Assembly: GCA_021814005.1 (NCBI GenBank)
Contig: JAKAJC010000010.1
Location: 1-42,384 of the forward strand
From: Microcaldota archaeon
Lineage (GTDB): Archaea; Micrarchaeota; Micrarchaeia; Anstonellales; Anstonellaceae
DNA: 42,384 bases
Direction of reading: 5' to 3'
Shown: one piece after another, positions 32,279 through 39,838 of the stretch
How positions within the stretch are numbered: position 1 is the first letter of the stretch
Layout of the letters: each line of letters begins with the position of its first letter
Position numbers and translations under genes: made by a program
Notes under the pieces: model-generated
Told to the model about the DNA's origin: nothing
Database searches by the model: none
What the model saw: the letters and a program-made list of their open reading frames with translations, nothing else

Positions 32279-33556
32279 ATGGCTTATGGCGGATATGGCG
32301 GTTATGTTCAACTAGGGCGTCAGCCTGACGAGGACGAAAATCTTCTTGCCACTTTCCGTGTGGTGCCCGGTCCGGGGCGCACGCTCCATCAGGCGGCCGA
32401 AGCTGTGGCGGCTGAGAGCTCGATAGGCACCTGGACGGCATTGTCCACAATGCAGCAGCGCGTTTTGTCAAAATTACAGGCCCGCATCTATTCCATCAAC
32501 AAGCGCACAGGCATTCTCAAGGCCGCATACCCTCTGGAGCTTTTCGAACCAGACAATTCCAGCCAAATCCTCTCCGACATTGCGGGCAACATTTTCGGCA
32601 TGAAAGAAGTGGCCGCCCTGCGCCTCGAGGATTTCGAAGCGCCAAAATCCTATCTCAACACCTTTGCCGGACCCGCATTCGGCATGGAGGGCGTGCGTAA
32701 GCTTGTCGGCACAGCCTCCAAATCCTCCCGCCGCCCGCATTTGGGCACCATTGTCAAGCCAAAAGTGGGGCTCACGCCAAAAGAGGGCGCAAAAGTCGCC
32801 TATGACGCATGGGCGGGCGGCCTTGACTTTGTAAAAGACGATGAAAATCTCACCAGCCATCCATTCTCCCGCTTTGAAGAACGAGTGGTCCGCTATTTGG
32901 AAGCAAGAGACCGGGCAGAAGAAGAAACTGGTCAAAAGAAAATCTATGCCCCAAACATCACCGCGCCTGCCGACCTGATGTTGAAAAGAGCGGAACTCGT
33001 TCGCTCTCACGGCGGCGAATGCATCATGATTGACGTCGTAACCGCGGGCCTCTCCTCGGTACAATTCATCCGCCACCAGAATCTCAAAATGCTCATCCAC
33101 GCGCACAGGGCAATGTATGCCGCCTTTGCGCGCAGCCACACCCACGGCATGTCCATGCGCGTTTTGGCAAAGCTCTGCCGTTTGTGCGGCACAGACCAGC
33201 TTCACATAGGCGCAATGCTTGGCAAAATGGAGGGCGCGGTCGAAGACGTCATGCAAATCCACAAAGACATAAACGGGGACGGCTACCGCAAACAGTGGAA
33301 AAACATCAAGCCCGTATTCTCCGTCTGCTCAGGCGGCCTCTCGCCTCTCCAAGTGCCCGGCCTTTACAAAATCATCGGCAACGAGGCGGTGTTCCAGTGC
33401 GGGGGCGGAGTGCACGGCCATCCGGGCGGCACCTATGCCGGCTCGCGCGCGCTGGTGCAGTCATTGGAGGCGGCCAAAAAAGGCGTGTCTTTGGAACAAT
33501 ATGCAAAAACCCATGTCGAGCTGGCGCAGGCATTGGCCAAATGGAAAAAGAAGTGA
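32279..33556 (+). CDS. rbcL: RuBisCO large subunit, archaeal form III
   Basis: Fixes CO2 on ribulose-1,5-bisphosphate; form III enzymes usually act in AMP/nucleoside degradation. The 425 residues keep the active-site set: Glu46 (ESSIGTWT), Asn104 (AGNIFGMK), Lys160 (GTIVKPKVGL), the carbamylated Lys186 with Asp188/Glu189 (GGLDFVKDDE), His276 (HAHRAMY), His309, loop-6 Lys316 (GAMLGKMEG), Ser351 (SGGLSPLQVP) and GGGVHGHPGG. The ATG at 32279 has GGGGTG six bases ahead. No small subunit and no AMP-pathway partner genes are nearby. Not a RuBisCO-like protein, since the catalytic residues are retained. Confidence 0.95.
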   Translation: MAYGGYGGYVQLGRQPDEDENLLATFRVVPGPGRTLHQAAEAVAAESSIGTWTALSTMQQRVLSKLQARIYSINKRTGILKAAYPLELFEPDNSSQILSDIAGNIFGMKEVAALRLEDFEAPKSYLNTFAGPAFGMEGVRKLVGTASKSSRRPHLGTIVKPKVGLTPKEGAKVAYDAWAGGLDFVKDDENLTSHPFSRFEERVVRYLEARDRAEEETGQKKIYAPNITAPADLMLKRAELVRSHGGECIMIDVVTAGLSSVQFIRHQNLKMLIHAHRAMYAAFARSHTHGMSMRVLAKLCRLCGTDQLHIGAMLGKMEGAVEDVMQIHKDINGDGYRKQWKNIKPVFSVCSGGLSPLQVPGLYKIIGNEAVFQCGGGVHGHPGGTYAGSRALVQSLEAAKKGVSLEQYAKTHVELAQALAKWKKK

Positions 33557-33644
33557 GTTGGCCAACCCATATCCAGCGCGTTCTGTGGCGATTGGTTTAA
33601 AATCCATGGCCGCCTTGTGCCCCTGTCTAATCCGGTGATGGCCT

Positions 33645-34445
33645 ATGCGTGCGTTCCTTGCCCTTGTGATTCTCGTATCGTCTCTTTCATTTCTGTTTGC
33701 AACACCGAGCGAAATAAACTATTCTGGCAATTCCAGCGCATGCCCGGCATGGACCGCTTATCAGCCGAGCCTGAGCAGGGATTACGTCCTTCGGGACGAG
33801 ATGGGTTATGCGCGCAAATGCCACAACGTAACCTACATTTCCTACTGCCTCTCCACAGACCCGACAATCATCAATTTCAACCTCTCCCGCACCTACTGGG
33901 ATATCGACTGCACAAATGCCGACTACTGCCAGGGCTGGACGCGTTTCTATATCGAGAAAAGCCGCAATTTCACAGAGCGCGACCCGACCACCAATCTCAG
34001 CCGCGCATGCACCTCCTCCACCTATGTGGCATGGTGCATCAAAGCCCCCTCAACCGTGAACTATGCCGTCGGCCACCGCTATTCCGAATTGAACTGCAGC
34101 GACTGGCAGCAGACCTGCGGCTTCAATCAAGCCGGAGTTGTAAAGAAACGGCTGGAGAAGGACCCGAGCGGCTACTGCCGCAGCTGCAGCGACACCACCT
34201 ACCGCTACTTCTGCAACACCAGCGGCAAAATTTCGTGGGGCCCCTCGCAGGTTCAGTCAATCTGCGGCAACTGGACCGTCTGCCCGGGTTACAACGCTTC
34301 CTCATCCACAACCGGTTCCACAACGGGCTCGTCTAACAACTCGCTTGGCGTGATAGACCCGTCCGTGGTCACGGTCACGGTGCTGGCAGGCGTGGTGCTT
34401 ACCTTCATCCTGATACTGGTGTTCGGCCGCTCAAAAGAGCAATAG
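33645..34445 (+). CDS. Type I membrane surface protein with three Cys repeats
   Basis: The 266-residue protein has a signal peptide (1-20) and a C-terminal membrane helix (about 238-260) with a short basic end. Between them lie three repeats of about 50-60 residues, each with a C-x4-TY-x3-C core (CHNVTYISYC, CTSSTYVAWC, CSDTTYRYFC) and a later C-x4/5-C pair (CTNADYC, CSDWQQTC, CGNWTVC). Several N-glycosylation sequons and a Ser/Thr/Gly-rich stalk follow. GGTGA is before the ATG. It is co-oriented with the next lipoprotein gene, 10 bases downstream. No known family is recognised. Confidence 0.72.
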   Translation: MRAFLALVILVSSLSFLFATPSEINYSGNSSACPAWTAYQPSLSRDYVLRDEMGYARKCHNVTYISYCLSTDPTIINFNLSRTYWDIDCTNADYCQGWTRFYIEKSRNFTERDPTTNLSRACTSSTYVAWCIKAPSTVNYAVGHRYSELNCSDWQQTCGFNQAGVVKKRLEKDPSGYCRSCSDTTYRYFCNTSGKISWGPSQVQSICGNWTVCPGYNASSSTTGSTTGSSNNSLGVIDPSVVTVTVLAGVVLTFILILVFGRSKEQ

Positions 34446-34455
34446 GTGTTTGACT

Positions 34456-35001
34456 ATGCGCTGGCTGATTATCCCTCTTCTGCTTGCAGCCATTCTCTTT
34501 TTCGGCTGTCTGGGCTCGTCAGCCCCGCCCGCGCCGCCCTACAAGGCGCCGGCCAAGCAGAATACCACGGTCACGCTCCCGGCCCAAAACACCTCGACAA
34601 CAACTCCTCCCGCCCCGCCTTCTCCGCCGGTTACGCCGCCAAAAAACACAACAAAGCCCGCCAACCAAACCACAACTCCGCCTGCAAAACCGCCCAACGC
34701 CACCTCGCCGGCAACCAATGCCACCCCTCCCGCGGTCAATAATACAACTTCCCAGCCGCCTTCTTCACTGGTGTGCGGCGGCTCGGGCAGCACTGCGATG
34801 CTTGAATGCATCGTAGACGAGGCAATCTCGCAGAAGAAGGTGAGCATCTGCACCCAGCTGACTTCGCAGGAAGACCGCTACAAATGCTTCACCCGCTGGT
34901 GCTACTCTCCCTCGAAGGACTACAAGCAGTGTCAGGCCCTTACCAACACCGACGACCGCCTCGGCTGTTTGAACAAGTGCAACCCGAACTTCAACACCTG
35001 A
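34456..35001 (+). CDS. Lipoprotein with Pro/Thr/Asn stalk and Cys-rich end
   Basis: The 181-residue protein begins with a signal and lipobox-like ILFFGC. A stalk of about 80 residues is Pro, Thr and Asn-rich with many N-x-T/S sequons, and a C-terminal domain has eight Cys (VCGGSGS, LECIVDEAISQKKVSICTQL, RYKCFTRWCY, QCQALT, GCLNKC). The ATG at 34456 has AGGTG eight bases ahead. It is transcribed with the preceding surface protein and may form part of the same exported complex (inference). Confidence 0.72.
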   Translation: MRWLIIPLLLAAILFFGCLGSSAPPAPPYKAPAKQNTTVTLPAQNTSTTTPPAPPSPPVTPPKNTTKPANQTTTPPAKPPNATSPATNATPPAVNNTTSQPPSSLVCGGSGSTAMLECIVDEAISQKKVSICTQLTSQEDRYKCFTRWCYSPSKDYKQCQALTNTDDRLGCLNKCNPNFNT

Positions 35002-35047
35002 GTTATTCGAACAAAAAAGGGCAGGAGATTTGGACAGAAAGGGGGTT

Positions 35048-35122
35048 TGGGCCCACTGAGATTTGAACTCAGGACCTTTCGATTATCAGTCGAACGCTCC
35101 AACCAGGCTAAGCTATGGGCCC
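35048..35122 (-). tRNA. tRNA-Ile (anticodon GAU)
   Basis: The minus strand folds as a tRNA with the acceptor GGGCCCA/TGGGCCC and discriminator A. The anticodon stem TTCGA/TCGAA encloses CTGATAA, so the anticodon is GAT (GAU). The T-arm is CTGAGTTCAAATCTCAG. No CCA and no intron. Confidence 0.95.
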
Positions 35123-35148
35123 AAACAGCCGAAACTATATGAGCCCTC

Positions 35149-35162
35149 ATTTTATTTAAATA
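35149..35162. promoter_or_regulatory. TATA region between tRNA-Ile and the DUF192 gene
   Basis: The AT block cattttatttaaat reads as a TATA box on both strands. It is about 33 bases from the tRNA 5' end and 45-50 bases before the DUF192 gene's ATG. Confidence 0.55.
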
Positions 35163-35202
35163 CTTCCTATGGTGCAGACGGACGGGTTTGAGAGGGAAAA
35201 AG

Positions 35203-35670
35203 ATGAACAAACACAGCATTTTCGCCGCATGCGTCCTCCTGCTGCTGGTTTTTTCATCCGGCTGCCTGTCTTTGCAGCCCGCCTCTTCCGCCCCGTCTTT
35301 TCGCACGCTCTCCTTCGCAAATGCCACCCTGTCTGTTGAAATGGCCGCAACCAAAGCGCAAATAGAAACCGGCCTGATGGGGCGCACTTCTCTGGGCGGG
35401 CGCAGCGGCATGCTTTTTGACATGGGTTCGGGCCGCACCGCCCCCTCTTTCTACATGTACCGCACATTAATCCCGCTTGACGCCATTTTCCTTGACGAAA
35501 ACATGTATGTTGTCGACATCCAGTCCATGACTCCGTGCGCAAGCGAAGACTCGCGCGCGTGCAAGATTTACACCTCGCGCGTGCCGGCAAGATATGTGCT
35601 TGAAGTCAATGCGGGGTTTGCAGACAAAAACGGGATAAAAATAGGCGACAAGGCAAACCTCAAAGATTAG
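35203..35670 (+). CDS. Lipoprotein of the DUF192 family
   Basis: The 155-residue protein has a signal with lipobox-like VFSSGC and then a DUF192 (COG1430) domain. Signatures: VEMAATKAQIETGLMGRTSL, RSGMLFDMG, LIPLDAIFLDENMYVVDIQSMTPC and ARYVLEVNAGFADKNGIKIGD. The function of the family is unknown; the fold is a small beta-barrel. The ATG at 35203 follows AGAGGGA. Convergent with the deoxyhypusine synthase gene (18-base gap). Confidence 0.88.
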   Translation: MNKHSIFAACVLLLLVFSSGCLSLQPASSAPSFRTLSFANATLSVEMAATKAQIETGLMGRTSLGGRSGMLFDMGSGRTAPSFYMYRTLIPLDAIFLDENMYVVDIQSMTPCASEDSRACKIYTSRVPARYVLEVNAGFADKNGIKIGDKANLKD

Positions 35671-35688
35671 AACACGCAGCCAGTTGCC

Positions 35689-36636
35689 TTATTCTTTGAG
35701 CATTCCAACCGCCAAAAGCGGGAAAACAATGGAGGCATCAGCCTCCACGTGCACTATTTTCGCTTTTGACGACACTTTGCCCCAAGACACGGCCTCGTTC
35801 ACACGCGCGCCAGAAAGCGAGCCGTCGAACGGCGTGCCTGTGGAAACATAAACAGCATAATCAAAGCCTTCGCGCAAAATGTTTGCCCCAATCGCATGGT
35901 GCTTGGCCACTCCGCCGCCAAGAATTATGCCGCCAGTCTTGTTTGCGTCAAGCACCAGCTGTCCAAGAGGCTTCAAATCACCCGCAACATCAATGCCGAA
36001 AGTGGGGTGCTTCTGTTTGAAGAAATAAAGCTGCAAGCCAAATGCGCCGTCGGTGGGCGCGGGGCAGAAGATGGGAATATTGTTTTTCGCGGCCCAATAA
36101 ATAATCGAGCGCTCGTCTTTCAGTTCCAGCCCCAAATCGCGGATAATCTCGTTCGGCGCCAGAAGCCGCCCCAGCTTCTGCTGTTTTTCAAACTCTTTTG
36201 CAAAAAACGGCTGCAGCGCTTTTTCAAGCTTGACATAAGCCTCGTTCGGGATGATGATGTTGCCCACCCTGTTGCGGCCCTGCTCGCGCAGCTGCCAGTC
36301 GTCGGCATCAAACGAACCCTGCTCAAAAGGCACAAGCGTTTTCATCAGGTCCTCCTCGACTGAGCCGATGGCGGTGATGATTGCGTGCACTTTCTTCTGC
36401 TTCACCAATTCGGCAAAAACCTCGCGCAGGCCTGAAGTGACGAGGTTTGTCGTAAACGTAAGAATAATCACTGCCTTCTCTTTCTGCATCTCCTCAATAA
36501 CTTCAGCCGCCTGCCCCACCTGCGTTGCCTGCAGGCCCGCGTGGCGCATCTGGCCCACAAGCTCACGCACGCTGGTGCTGCCTGAGAGGGAGAATCCGCC
36601 AATCGAAGCCGTGCTGGCACTCTTTTTCTTCGTCAT
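35689..36636 (-). CDS. dys: Deoxyhypusine synthase
   Basis: Transfers a butylamine group from spermidine to a lysine of aIF5A, the first step of hypusine formation. The 315 residues have the NAD/spermidine-site signatures LTFTTNLVTSGLR, GGIILGGGVAKHH and the catalytic Lys287 in NEAVSWGKV, plus the conserved PTDGAFGLQLYFF. The gene is probably leaderless: a TATA-like cctttttattcata (minus strand, 36655-36668) is centred 26 bases before the start. A homospermidine-synthase-like role is a lesser alternative. The aIF5A gene is not in this window. Confidence 0.93.
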   Translation of the reverse strand: MTKKKSASTASIGGFSLSGSTSVRELVGQMRHAGLQATQVGQAAEVIEEMQKEKAVIILTFTTNLVTSGLREVFAELVKQKKVHAIITAIGSVEEDLMKTLVPFEQGSFDADDWQLREQGRNRVGNIIIPNEAYVKLEKALQPFFAKEFEKQQKLGRLLAPNEIIRDLGLELKDERSIIYWAAKNNIPIFCPAPTDGAFGLQLYFFKQKHPTFGIDVAGDLKPLGQLVLDANKTGGIILGGGVAKHHAIGANILREGFDYAVYVSTGTPFDGSLSGARVNEAVSWGKVSSKAKIVHVEADASIVFPLLAVGMLKE

Positions 36637-36718
36637 AATCTAATTGGGGCCGACTATGAATAAAAAGGCGCATTATGGGAAAATCGCCGGCTCTAAGCAT
36701 AAAACGCGGGTCTGTGGC

Positions 36719-37786
36719 TCATCTTCCGAACAGGTCATCCACTTTCTCTTTTCCGAAGCGTTGGACTCCTTCCATGTGCAGCTTGAACATTTCCTCGTCG
36801 TTGACGAAATCCACGAAAAAGTCCTGCACGTTCAGCATGAACTTGACATAAAGGTAATAGCTCTTGAAATCCGCATTCTCCTCATATCCGCGCGCGTATT
36901 CCGCCCGTTTCTTGTCAAAGAGCGTCCGGGCGGCTGCTTCCCCGCCTTTTTCTGATTCTGTCACGAGCGCATCCAGGTCATGAAGGTATTCGGTTCCATA
37001 CTGCGAGGCTTTCTTCCCCCCGGTCCCGCTCTTTTTCTTCATGTTCTCCAATATCTTCTCCATGCGGTTGATGATTTCCCATCCAGTGCTTCCGTCCCTC
37101 GGGTCAACTATCTGGACATCTTTATAGAATGCCTCGAACTCTTCTGGCGTCCGAAGGGTCTTCTGCAGGACGAATTCGCGCACTTTCGCCGTATTGGGGA
37201 GTTTGGGCGTGGGAATCAAAAGGACCGTGTCAATGAACAGGCTCGGTTTGCCATCCAGCCCGATTGCTACGGCGGCAAAATGGGCTTCACCTGAGGGAGT
37301 CGTGACGTGGGCGCCGACCAGGCGGCACCCCTTGCTTTCGGCGAACTGGATTAACATGAGTGAAGCCAGATCGCAATCTATCTTTTTTTCGAGGAGCGTG
37401 GCATGGGGATTCGACCCGAACCGGTATTCGAACGGGCCGGGCGGCGATGCGCGCAGCGCCTCATAATAAGCTTCAATCAGGCGGCGCAGGATGGGCTTCT
37501 TCGAATCAGTGGCATCGAATGCCCTGTCAAACGCGCTTTTCAGCTCCGCCAGCACCTCAAGCGCTTTGAGGGCGCTCTCCCCCATCGCCAGCGGGTCCGC
37601 TCCGTTCTTCCTGTCAATCTTCCACTGGGCCATGAGTATGCGGCCATAAACCCCGGAAAGGAGAGCGGCGGCATCCGGCACTTTCTGCAGCCGGGGCTGC
37701 ATGAATCCCAAATCGAACGCGCCCAGCGTCTTTTTCAGCATGTATTCGGCGGGCGTTTCCATCTGTTCGGTCTTCTGTGCCGCCAT
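36719..37786 (-). CDS. Uncharacterised protein with a transglutaminase-like Cys/His/Asp pattern
   Basis: The 355-residue, soluble protein is not firmly recognised. The middle has Cys in KKIDCDLASLMLIQFAESKGCRLVGAHVTT, His in EAHFAAVAIGLDG and Asp in PSLFIDTV, an order and spacing like a papain/transglutaminase-like triad. The N-terminal 130 residues are helical and the C-terminal 150 are charged and helical (YEENADFKSYYLYVKFML). The ATG at 37786 follows AAGGTTGGAG. It is downstream of the coiled-coil gene, 37 bases away, on the same strand, so both may be co-transcribed. Confidence 0.65.
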   Translation of the reverse strand: MAAQKTEQMETPAEYMLKKTLGAFDLGFMQPRLQKVPDAAALLSGVYGRILMAQWKIDRKNGADPLAMGESALKALEVLAELKSAFDRAFDATDSKKPILRRLIEAYYEALRASPPGPFEYRFGSNPHATLLEKKIDCDLASLMLIQFAESKGCRLVGAHVTTPSGEAHFAAVAIGLDGKPSLFIDTVLLIPTPKLPNTAKVREFVLQKTLRTPEEFEAFYKDVQIVDPRDGSTGWEIINRMEKILENMKKKSGTGGKKASQYGTEYLHDLDALVTESEKGGEAAARTLFDKKRAEYARGYEENADFKSYYLYVKFMLNVQDFFVDFVNDEEMFKLHMEGVQRFGKEKVDDLFGR

Positions 37787-37823
37787 GCTCCAACCTTCCC
37801 GCAGTCCGTCCCGCCAAGATATT

Positions 37824-38777
37824 TTACGAATTCGGCATTGTGGGCCCCAAATCAATGGTGGGCACGCCCGCTCTCTCTGGCGGCTTTTCCACTTTGGCCA
37901 GACTCACCGACATTGCCGGCTTTGCTCCGGCAATGGACAGCCGCCTGTTTCTCAATTCAAGATAAATTTCCTGCAATGAGTCGAATTCCTTTTGCTCAAC
38001 CTCGTTGAGGCTGGCCGCCTGGCTCTGGGCCAGCTTCATCTGGATTTTGCGGCCCACTTCCTGCATGTGCTTCTCGTTCTCTTCCCACTCTTTGAGCTTG
38101 TTCTTGTTTACCCAAAAAAGCATTCCCGGACTGCCCGAATTGCCGACGCTCATCGACACCTCTCCGGGCCAGCTCAAAAAGTCCCGGCTGTCAACTTTTT
38201 TTTTATCTAAAGTGAGAAGATTGTCAGACACATATGCCATGACATTGAGGCGGCCCAAAAGAGTCACCATCTCCTGCTGCTGTTCGGGCGTGAGCGAGGC
38301 AATCGTAACCTCGTGCATGGAGTTGGATTCAACAAGAGTGCGCAATGATTCAGCCTCGGGACGGGGCAGCATGTTGAGCAGAATCGTCAGCCTTGCGATT
38401 TCCTCGCGCCGCTCATAATTCTGCTTTGTGATTTCAGCCCTCTTGCGCAAAAGCTCGAACACCGCGCCCGAGCGGCTCTTTAGGGCCGCATCAAGCGCCT
38501 CGCGCGAATGCTGGTTTATTTCAGCGTTAATGGAAATGAGGTCGGCGCGCTTGGGCACCACCATCACCAAATCCACTTGGCGTATGCGCTCCTCAATCGG
38601 TTTGAGGCGTGATTCGACGTCGGAAAGCTGAGTATTCAATGCAAGCACGGCCGGATCGTCCGCGCCGGTGCCGTGCCGCGCCAGAAAATCGCGGCGGAAA
38701 ATAGTCTCCTTCTGCTTCCGGTACAGAACGGTGTAATCCACCAGCTCTGAACTCGTAATCACGATAGGTGCATCCAC
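37824..38777 (-). CDS. Uncharacterised coiled-coil-rich protein
   Basis: The protein (317 residues from a GTG at 38777) is not recognised. Two long coiled-coil regions (LSDVESRLKPIEERIRQVD through NYERREEIARLTILLNML, and LKEWEENEKHMQEVGRKIQM) surround a smaller beta-rich part (SMSVGNSGSPGMLFWVNKNK). No signal or membrane segment is visible. The start is uncertain: a TATA-like ttaaatac (38799-38806, minus strand) lies 25 bases before the GTG at 38777, but a GTG at 38762 or an upstream ATG at 38864 are possible. It leads the pair with the 36719-37786 gene. Confidence 0.6.
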   Translation of the reverse strand: MDAPIVITSSELVDYTVLYRKQKETIFRRDFLARHGTGADDPAVLALNTQLSDVESRLKPIEERIRQVDLVMVVPKRADLISINAEINQHSREALDAALKSRSGAVFELLRKRAEITKQNYERREEIARLTILLNMLPRPEAESLRTLVESNSMHEVTIASLTPEQQQEMVTLLGRLNVMAYVSDNLLTLDKKKVDSRDFLSWPGEVSMSVGNSGSPGMLFWVNKNKLKEWEENEKHMQEVGRKIQMKLAQSQAASLNEVEQKEFDSLQEIYLELRNRRLSIAGAKPAMSVSLAKVEKPPERAGVPTIDLGPTMPNS

Positions 38778-38890
38778 GTCAACGCATGGGGCGGCAAGGT
38801 ATTTAATGCCTTCACAAAACCAAAAACCAAAATTCGCGCCGCTTTTTTTCCGTCTTTTCACCAATCACGCTCGCGCTGGGGAAAAATAAT

Positions 38891-39107
38891 TTCCTGGCGG
38901 CCCAGCCGGGCCGGAAACAAAAAGACGAAATGGTGTGGGAGGTGAAAGTTCCCAACCGGGCCGGACCGCCATGAATGCGAGTGGCGACCATATTTCATTG
39001 GCAACCCGGGAGCGGGCAAAATTATGAGGTGTGGGAGGTATTGACCCAACCCCCGGGTTGCCATGAAGATGAGGGGGTTTGCGTGCCAACACAACCCCGC
39101 TCTTTTT
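38891..39107. ncRNA. Twin related long hairpins and a third small hairpin with T-run
   Basis: This stretch fills most of the gene-free region 38778-39180. Hairpin 1 (38896-38970) has GGCGG/CCGCC at its base and about 17 pairs in a 23-position, indel-free register, extended outward by TTC/GAA. Hairpin 2 (39000-39062) has 11 perfect pairs, GGCAACCCGGG/CCCGGGTTGCC, then scattered pairs. Both carry GGTGTGGGAGGT in the loop and ATGAA just after the stem. The stem bases differ but pairing is preserved. A small hairpin GGGGTT/AACCCC (39074-39098) with TTTTT after it could end a plus-strand transcript. Expression and strand are unknown; a repeat remnant is the alternative. Confidence 0.45.
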
Positions 39108-39180
39108 GGTCGCCTTGCCATTTGCGCCCCGAAATTTTAGCGCATATGTCAAGCATGATATTTGGATGAAACGGCAATTC

Positions 39181-39621
39181 TCATGCCGTTCTCATCCGAT
39201 AGTAAACCACCCGGCCTGCCTGCGCCTTTTCGAGCAAGCCCAATTCATAGAGCCTGCTCAGGCGCGCCGAGGCCGCATTCCTGCCTTTGTATTTGAACTT
39301 GACCTGAACATCAGAGGCGCACACGTTTCCGCGCGCGCGAATCAGCTGCACAATCTGCTCGTCAGCCGGCGCGAGCATCAATTCGCGCTCGCCGGCCCCG
39401 AACGTTGTCGGGCTGCCCGACATGCTGATGCTTACACCGGCGCTTTCCAGAACGCCGGGCGCGGCAGCCTGCGGGCCGGACGCCATCGCCGGCAGTTTGG
39501 ACACTTTCTGCTCCACCCTTTCCAGTCTTTCTTCCAGGGACTGCAGCCGCGTGAGCATTTCGCGCATCAGACCGGACAGCTCCGCCGCCGTCTGCAAAGT
39601 TTTATATTCCCCAGACCCCAT
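39181..39621 (-). CDS. Coiled-coil and winged-helix protein, possible regulator
   Basis: The 146-residue protein has an N-terminal coiled coil (MREMLTRLQSLEERLERVEQ) and a C-terminal winged-helix-like domain (ADEQIVQLIRARGNVCASDV, then NAASARLSRLYELGLLEKAQ and GRVVYYRM as the wing). That fits a MarR/ArsR-like or replication-associated small DNA-binding protein; the target is unknown. The ATG at 39621 has AAGGT seven bases ahead. An internal ATG at 39567 is possible because an aatataaaac sequence lies 30-40 bases before it. Confidence 0.65.
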   Translation of the reverse strand: MGSGEYKTLQTAAELSGLMREMLTRLQSLEERLERVEQKVSKLPAMASGPQAAAPGVLESAGVSISMSGSPTTFGAGERELMLAPADEQIVQLIRARGNVCASDVQVKFKYKGRNAASARLSRLYELGLLEKAQAGRVVYYRMRTA

Positions 39622-39697
39622 GCCGATACCTTGGTGTTGGATTTTGATTCGCGCCCATCTTCGGCCCGTCTATTTTGGACGGCCTATGATGGACACA

Positions 39698-39734
39698 TGA
39701 ATCATTCACGATCCCGTCATGACTCTATCATGAT
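39698..39734. promoter_or_regulatory. Three palindromes upstream of the ERCC4 nuclease gene
   Basis: TGAATCATTCA (39698-39708), GTCATGAC (39717-39724) and ATCATGAT (39727-39734) precede a TATA-like ttttttaaacc (39737-39747). They could be operators, but no regulator is identified. Confidence 0.4.
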
Positions 39735-39838
39735 TGGTTTTTTAAACCTATCTTTCATCCGACGACAAGTCACCTCCAAAAATTTACACGCAAAAGTCCG
39801 GCAGACAACAAAACAATCAGGCGCACGACGGTGGGCAC

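Noticed and set aside
33617-34336. A 239-codon frame overlapping the Cys-repeat surface protein
   Set aside because: The other frame has a signal peptide, regular Cys repeats, a membrane helix and a ribosome site; this one is compositionally odd and has none.
38858-39152. Two minus-strand frames (87 and 95 codons) over the twin hairpins
   Set aside because: The repeat unit lengths differ by 4 bases on one side, so the frame is not kept between copies, and the peptides are low in family-like features.
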